64,000 bases of DNA from Rhizobium sp. BT03 (GTDB lineage Bacteria > Pseudomonadota > Alphaproteobacteria > Rhizobiales > Rhizobiaceae), in NCBI RefSeq assembly GCF_030053155.1, contig NZ_CP125646.1:1-64000 (forward strand). Reading direction: 5' to 3'. A model generated the notes under the pieces. It was not told the origin of the DNA. It saw only the letters and a program-made list of their open reading frames with translations, and searched no databases. Below, piece by piece: positions 59,583 to 64,000 of this stretch (position 1 is its first letter; the number at the start of each line of letters is the position of its first letter). The translations under genes and the position numbers were made by a program.

Positions 59583-59840
59583 ATGATCGCGCAGCAGTAT
59601 CAGCTCTATGTCGAACGCACCGACGCATCGAAAAACATGGCGCGCTACTACGTCATGGCGATCGAGGCGAACCTGTTCGGCGATGTCTGCCTTTCGCGTA
59701 AATGGGGCCGTATCGGTGCAAGGGGGCAGATGAAGATCCATCGGTTCGGCCGGGAGGAGGAAGCGGTTCAGCTGTTTCTCGATCTGCTGCGCCAGAAACG
59801 AAAGCGCGGCTATCGTCCGCGCACTTGGCTGCCAACATGA
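59583..59840 (+). CDS. WGR domain protein
   Basis: An 85-residue protein that is almost entirely a WGR domain, with KNMARYYVMAIEANLFG and SRKWGRIGARGQMKIHRFG. WGR domains bind nucleic acid in PARP-type and plasmid proteins. Stand-alone forms are common on alphaproteobacterial plasmids with no settled function. I chose the ATG at 59583 (MIAQQYQLYVERTDA); an upstream ATG at 59547 adds 12 non-conserved residues. Confidence 0.75.
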   Translation: MIAQQYQLYVERTDASKNMARYYVMAIEANLFGDVCLSRKWGRIGARGQMKIHRFGREEEAVQLFLDLLRQKRKRGYRPRTWLPT

Positions 59841-59958
59841 AATTGGCCCGCCGAAGCGGGCGATAACGCTTCATCGGTGTAACCGGTGTTCTGGGTCTCC
59901 TCCCATAGAATCGCCAGGCAGGATAATAAGGGCCCAGGAGCTCCGCCGGCCCGAGAGG

Positions 59959-60951
59959 TCATTGGCCGTCAAAAAAATCAGCAGTTCTGCGACGGCTGCC
60001 TCCGCTTGCGAACGTCGACTTTACCTCCGAGTGTCGGGCTCCGCCATAGGCCACCAGAACGGCCCCTACGAAATAAATCATCAGACCCGTCATTGTTGCC
60101 GGCGCGTAAGCTACGCGACCCTCAACGATCTGAAACAGAAAAACGAACAGTGGACCAAGCGCCGTGATCGCAGCCAGCGACAGGGTGGACATTAGCGATA
60201 TCGCCTTTTGCATCGCAAAGACCGGGAACGCCATGATCGCGAATCCGACCACGATAACAGCGAGCAGCCCGCTAGGATCGACCGGACCTTTTCCATCAAG
60301 GCCGAGCCACGCGGCCGGGAGCGCCATCATTACGTAAAGCGGAAACCGCAGCCCGTATTGCGCAGCCGGTGCGATGCCGAGGCCGTCGAGCCTCTGGCTG
60401 TAGATCATCATTGCCGTGAGACTGATGGCAGACACACAGGTCAGCAGCAGTCCGGCCATGGCGGCAGTCCAGCCGCCTCTCACGAAGCCTGATTGTCCAA
60501 GGAGCGTGATCGCCGCCAGATAACCGACGCCGATCATTACAGCGATCAGGCCGACGCCTTCGAGCCGGTTGCGCAGCGGTGACGCTTCCGGTACTCGGCA
60601 AGCCGACGCAACAAGGACACTAATAGGTATCAGCCCTGAAAACACGGTGAAGACCACAGCCGGTTCGATCATTTGAAGCGCGAAGAAATATGCGAGCCAG
60701 ACAAGGGCCGTCGAGAGGTTCAAACCGAACACACTGGCTCTGTTGGCCCATGCAGTTTTCAGTTGATCCGGGGTCCGCATTTTTGCCCAGATCAGCGTTC
60801 CGGCTGCTGTGAATCCGAAGACCGCCCCACCGATCAGGAACGAGTCATAGGCCTGAAATACGCCACCAAAAAAGACGGCTTGGACTGCTTCCAAGATCAC
60901 AAAGGAAAAAGCCCAGATCAGGCCGCTCGTTGCATTGTTCATCATCACCAC
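59959..60951 (-). CDS. DMT-superfamily (EamA-like) membrane transporter
   Basis: A 330-residue protein with about ten hydrophobic segments in two repeats, the EamA/drug-metabolite transporter pattern (GLIWAFSFVILEAVQAVFFG at the start, MTGLMIYFVGAVLVAYGG near the end). It is probably an exporter of a metabolite or amino acid. It is divergent from an Lrp-family regulator with about 90 bases between them, which suggests control by that regulator. Confidence 0.78.
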   Translation of the reverse strand: MVMMNNATSGLIWAFSFVILEAVQAVFFGGVFQAYDSFLIGGAVFGFTAAGTLIWAKMRTPDQLKTAWANRASVFGLNLSTALVWLAYFFALQMIEPAVVFTVFSGLIPISVLVASACRVPEASPLRNRLEGVGLIAVMIGVGYLAAITLLGQSGFVRGGWTAAMAGLLLTCVSAISLTAMMIYSQRLDGLGIAPAAQYGLRFPLYVMMALPAAWLGLDGKGPVDPSGLLAVIVVGFAIMAFPVFAMQKAISLMSTLSLAAITALGPLFVFLFQIVEGRVAYAPATMTGLMIYFVGAVLVAYGGARHSEVKSTFASGGSRRRTADFFDGQ

Positions 60952-61043
60952 ACCGATTTTCTACTTTGATACGGCAAAAATCGCGGATAAGGTGGCCAAA
61001 ATATCCGAATTAATGGTGTTTTAGACCACAGGAGGCGCGGCAT

Positions 61044-61514
61044 TTGGATGAACTGGACCTCCGCATCGTGGCCGTGCTTCAGGCAGACGGTGCGCTCACC
61101 AAGGCGGAGCTGGCAGAGGCGGTTGGCTCAACCCCTTCAACTTGCCTGCGGCGGGTCGCGGAGTTGCGGCGAACGGGCGTCCTGAAAGCCTGCGTCTATC
61201 TCGCGGACCCCGCCAAGCTCGGGCGCAGCATTCGGGCTGTCATTACTGTCACCAAGCGCAACCACACCAAGGATGTGCGGTCGTCCTTCGCGTCGCGCAT
61301 TTCAGAGGAGCTCGCGATTACCCAGGCGTTCGGTGTCACTGGCGATCTGGACGCGGTGCTAATCGGGCATTTTGGCGACATGGAAGAATATCAGGCGCTC
61401 TGTGACCGCCTCTTCGACAGCGATCCCGACGTGGTCCGCTACACGACGCTGTTCGCCGTCGAGATCTATAAGGAGACGACGAAGATTGCGCCTCAAGACG
61501 CCGCCCCCAATTAA
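61044..61514 (+). CDS. Lrp/AsnC family transcriptional regulator
   Basis: A 156-residue regulator. The N-terminal helix-turn-helix contains LTKAELAEAVGSTPSTCLRR (about 18-37), and the C-terminal RAM effector domain has ITQAFGVTGDLDAVLIGHF. It begins with TTG at 61044, supported by AGGAGG at 61030-61035; no suitable ATG is present. It is divergent from the DMT transporter gene, a common pairing for amino-acid export. Confidence 0.87.
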   Translation: MDELDLRIVAVLQADGALTKAELAEAVGSTPSTCLRRVAELRRTGVLKACVYLADPAKLGRSIRAVITVTKRNHTKDVRSSFASRISEELAITQAFGVTGDLDAVLIGHFGDMEEYQALCDRLFDSDPDVVRYTTLFAVEIYKETTKIAPQDAAPN

Positions 61515-61756
61515 TGGCGAGCCGCTGTGACAAAAATCCTGAGATAAAAGCGACACTTGCTTCCCTGACCATTGCAACGTTGAAGAGCAGACAGTTCCGC
61601 GAACCAGCAGTAACCGCCTGGCGCGAAGTTGCCGTCGCGCTCATCGCGCAGTCTCGAAAAGGATCAAGCATGAAGGGCAAGGTGCCTGCGAGATAGCGCG
61701 TCCTCATCGGCGCCGGCCGGTGTAAAAAATTGAGATATGTTTTGCAGGGGTAGCCC

Positions 61757-61924
61757 TCAGAAGGGCGGCTCTGCGTCGAGTCGCCCGTCCTGTTCGGCGA
61801 CGATGATTGCCAGTTCAGCCTGAGCGTATTCAAGCTCGGCCTCGATCTGGCGGCGCTCTGCGATATCACAGGCGTTCTTCAATTCCATCCGCAGTTCTAC
61901 GATGTGTTGTTCCATTGTCATCGT
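61757..61924 (-). CDS. Small coiled-coil protein of unknown function
   Basis: A 55-residue acidic protein (MTMEQHIVELRMELKNACDI, then AELEYAQAELAIIVAEQDG) that is almost wholly predicted helix. The ATG at 61924 has an AAGGAGA site, so it is probably translated. I recognise no domain. It lies upstream of backbone genes next to an IS110 insertion. Confidence 0.5.
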   Translation of the reverse strand, partial: TMTMEQHIVELRMELKNACDIAERRQIEAELEYAQAELAIIVAEQDGRLDAEPPF

Positions 61925-62241
61925 CTCATCTCCTTGAGTTCGTGAAAGACGAGACGGCGGGGCGGGAGGAGGTGACGGGGTCAAGGAGCGCGGCAGCGAC
62001 CGGCGGAGCCGGCGCGTGGGGGTGCCGATTTTGTTGGAGCGGAGGTACGAAGCGGAGGCAAAATTGGGGGAACCGCGCGTCCTCTGACGCCGGCATTTCC
62101 TCCCGGCACACTAGCCCGATCTGAGCAGATGGGATAATCGGCTTGGTGCCCATCTTTGACGGTGAGGAGGTGCTGCGCTTCGAGTTGATGGTAGAACGTG
62201 GTCTGAGCAATCAGCCACAAGCATCAGAAAGGAAGCGCAGC
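61925..62241. other. GC-rich noncoding region and IS110 left flank
   Basis: No gene is supported. The first 200 bases are GC-rich and lead into the left end of an IS110 element, probably near 62100-62140. The ~100 bases before the transposase ATG are noncoding and could carry an IS110 bridge RNA. Confidence 0.4.
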
Positions 62242-63279
62242 ATGAAGCATTATGCCGGTCTCGATGTTTCCGTAAAGGAGACTTCCGTTTGTATTGTCGA
62301 TGAGAATGGGAAAGTCTGCCGGGAACGTAAGGTGGTCAGTCACCCGGAAGATCTCATCACACTTCTATCCGATCCGCAGTGGCGTATTGAGCGGATCGGT
62401 CTCGAAGCGGGTCCGCTATCTCAATGGCTGTTCGAGGGCTTGGCCAAGGTCGACCTTCCTGTGATCTGCATCGAAACCAGGCACACCAAGGCTTTCCTGA
62501 AGGCGCAGCCGAACAAAAGCGATCGCAACGACGCTCGTGGCATTGCCCAGATGATGCGCGTCAACCTGTTCCGGCCTGTCCATGTCAAAACCCTGACAAG
62601 CCAGAAGCACCGCGCACTGCTTACCGCGCGCAAACTTCTACAGGAAAAAGCAATAGCCATGGAAAACGACATTCGCGGGCTGCTCCGCAACTTTGGCCTC
62701 AAGGTAGGTGTTGTCGGAACGCCAAAATACGATGAACGCATTCGTGAGCTTCTCGATGGTCTGCCGGAGCTGATGGCAATTCTCGAACCACTGCTTGTCG
62801 CCAGGGCAAAGCTACGCGAAGAGTTCGTGAAGCTGGATCGCAAGGTGCGGGAAGCGGCAAAAACTGATCCTGTCTGCCGACGTCTGATGACAGTCCCTGG
62901 CGTTGGCCCAATCGTATCATTGGCATATGCTGCAACGATCGATATCCCAGCCCGTTTTCGCAATTCTCGCTCAGTCGGGGCAGCGCTGGGATTGACGCCA
63001 GTCCTCAATCAATCGGGAGAAAGTTGCCGGATAGGCCGCATCTCGCTGTGCGGAGATGGAATGATGCGAACTCTGCTCTTCGAAGCTGCACAGACGCTCC
63101 TGACAAGGGTCGCAAAATGGTCATGGCTGAAGGCCTGGGCCATGAATATTGCGAAACGACGCGGCGCCAAGAGGGCCATTGTTGCTCTGGCACGAAGAAT
63201 CGCGGTGATTTTACATCGGATATGGAGTGACGGATCGGAATTCCGCTGGACGCGAGTCGCTTCGGATGCAGCCGCATAA
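62242..63279 (+). CDS. IS110-family transposase, intact
   Basis: A 345-residue DEDD transposase. The N-terminal RuvC-like domain has MKHYAGLDVSVKETSVCIVD (first Asp), the glutamate in RIGLEAGPLSQWL, and KSDRNDARGIAQMM. A coiled linker follows, and then the C-terminal Transposase_20 domain with MTVPGVGPIVSLAYAATID and LTPVLNQSGESCRIGRIS, including the conserved serine. The ATG at 62242 fits the family. The reading frame is complete, so the element may still be mobile; such elements use a structured guide RNA from their noncoding ends. Confidence 0.9.
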   Translation: MKHYAGLDVSVKETSVCIVDENGKVCRERKVVSHPEDLITLLSDPQWRIERIGLEAGPLSQWLFEGLAKVDLPVICIETRHTKAFLKAQPNKSDRNDARGIAQMMRVNLFRPVHVKTLTSQKHRALLTARKLLQEKAIAMENDIRGLLRNFGLKVGVVGTPKYDERIRELLDGLPELMAILEPLLVARAKLREEFVKLDRKVREAAKTDPVCRRLMTVPGVGPIVSLAYAATIDIPARFRNSRSVGAALGLTPVLNQSGESCRIGRISLCGDGMMRTLLFEAAQTLLTRVAKWSWLKAWAMNIAKRRGAKRAIVALARRIAVILHRIWSDGSEFRWTRVASDAAA

Positions 63280-63570
63280 ACCGAAGTTCGTCGAGATTTA
63301 AAGTTCCGCCTGGCGGCGGAAGACGTCCTTCGCGGACGATGGGTGATGTGAGTTCGGGAATTGTCTTACTCCGAGGATACTGCATCCTCAGGATGTTGAG
63401 CAGATGGAACCACATCATTCTTCTGATCCCATGGTGGGAGAGCTTCAAAGCTTATCCCGGAGAGAAGCGCGGGCCGCGAACGACATCACAAACCGCACAG
63501 GCTGAAACTCGTAGGCGCTTGACCTCGCCACGCCGATTAGAGAAGACATATTCCGGTTCCGTATCGCACC
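63280..63570. other. Noncoding flank of the IS110 element
   Basis: No gene. Hairpins such as CGTCC-TTCGC-GGACG near 63326-63340 and other pairable segments occur in the first 200 bases after the transposase. The right end of the element is not obvious because IS110 elements lack inverted repeats. It may hold a bridge RNA, as in IS1111-type members. Confidence 0.4.
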
Positions 63571-63574
63571 GAAA

Positions 63575-63609
63575 AAGCCGGCGGCAGGCTCGATGCCTGC
63601 CGCCGGCTT
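63575..63609 (-). terminator. Rho-independent terminator downstream of the DUF736 gene
   Basis: A 15-bp perfect stem (AAGCCGGCGGCAGGC and its complement) with a five-base loop lies 52 bases beyond the DUF736 stop. On the minus strand it is followed by a T run (complement of 63572-63576). A second GC-rich hairpin (GGCCCCGCC/GGCGGGGCC) lies between it and the gene. Confidence 0.8.
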
Positions 63610-63661
63610 GTCTCTATCGCCGGTTTGGGCCCCGCCTTGGCGGCGGGGCCTTGTCCCAGTC

Positions 63662-63973
63662 TCAGTCCCGGTTGGGGCGGGACCAGATCAGCTGGTAGCC
63701 GTCCTCGCCCTCGACCTCAGTCAGTGTTGCGTAGATCGGGGCGGGAAAGCTCGGGTCGTCAAGCTTGACCGAGAGGTAGTCGCGGTCGGTCTGCTCGGAG
63801 CGCTTCTGCCAGGCGGCGCCCAGCTCCACGGCCCCTGCGTAGATGCGGAAGTGCGGACCCTTGTCGGAGGGGGTTTCGACGCGGGCGATGCGAGCCTTGA
63901 CGTTGAGAGCGAGCGTGCGGATCGAGCCGTTGAAGCCGTTTTCGGTGGTGGTGAAGGTGCCGATGGTTGCCAT
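63662..63973 (-). CDS. DUF736 family protein
   Basis: A 103-residue protein of the DUF736 family, with [20 protein letters not shown] at the N-terminus and [20 protein letters not shown] in the second half. These small, probably beta-rich proteins are widespread on alphaproteobacterial plasmids and conjugative elements; their function is unknown. AAAGGA lies upstream of the ATG at 63973. The gene has a strong terminator downstream. Confidence 0.85.
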   Translation of the reverse strand: MATIGTFTTTENGFNGSIRTLALNVKARIARVETPSDKGPHFRIYAGAVELGAAWQKRSEQTDRDYLSVKLDDPSFPAPIYATLTEVEGEDGYQLIWSRPNRD

Positions 63974-64000
63974 TGTCGTATTCCTTTGCTGTTTCGGGCC

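Noticed and set aside
61514..61696. 60-codon frame after the Lrp gene
   Set aside because: Low-complexity basic composition and no homology that I can recognise.

Overview
The window looks like part of a large accessory or symbiotic plasmid of a Rhizobiaceae bacterium (Sinorhizobium/Ensifer, Rhizobium or Agrobacterium group). The main evidence is a Ti/Sym-type conjugation module (traA-F-B-H diverging from traC-D-G around an oriT), TraR/TraM quorum-sensing regulators, UPF0262 and DUF736 proteins, several ABC uptake operons for small nitrogenous solutes, and abundant insertion-sequence and group II intron debris. No tRNA, rRNA, CRISPR array or replication gene was recognised.

Layout. (1) 1-8.5 kb: a serine-recombinase cassette broken by a frameshift and fused to an IS110 relic, an ATP-grasp ligase, a decayed group II intron, and an AT-rich phosphopantetheinyl transferase gene enclosed by IS110/IS66 scraps and two copies of a ~200-bp repeat. 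(2) 8.5-30 kb: a catabolic island, almost all on the minus strand. From a divergent GntR gene at 29.2 kb it runs: beta-keto-acid cleavage enzyme, SDR, Liv-type ABC importer, thioesterase, hydantoinase A/B, imine-reductase-like enzyme, 3-oxoacid CoA-transferase A/B, thiolase (frameshifted), UPF0262, glutamate dehydrogenase (frameshifted), then a Pot-type ABC importer. A TTTGATCAAA-type palindrome lies before the Pot operon and between the GntR gene and the cleavage-enzyme operon, which suggests one regulon. The parts make a coherent pathway: a hydroxy acid is oxidised to a beta-keto acid, cleaved with acetyl-CoA to acetoacetate plus an acyl-CoA, and the acetoacetate is recovered as acetyl-CoA. 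(3) 30-32 kb: a first traR-traM set with a tra box and a traH fragment. (4) 32-45.3 kb: a degraded rpiR relic, aminotransferase and M81 peptidase genes, an IS5-type transposase split by a minus-strand group II intron, an intact rpiR, and a Dpp-type peptide importer. (5) 45.4-48.8 kb: rearranged gdh and MFS fragments, an MFS transporter, a second UPF0262. (6) 49-58.7 kb: a second traR (nonsense mutation) and traM, then traH-B-F-A, oriT, traC-D-G. (7) 58.7-64 kb: plasmid backbone genes (HU, WGR, DMT exporter with Lrp regulator, DUF736) and a complete IS110 transposase.

The observation I rate highest is a ~275-nt segment upstream of both traM genes. The two copies are about 88% identical although the adjacent traM proteins share only just over half their residues. 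One stem carries a compensatory C-G to U-A exchange, and two other stems are kept by G-U pairs only on the traM-sense strand. This looks like a conserved structured leader or small RNA in the quorum-sensing antiactivator locus. Many genes carry frameshifts or stops, so part of the window is decaying, unless some lesions are sequencing errors.
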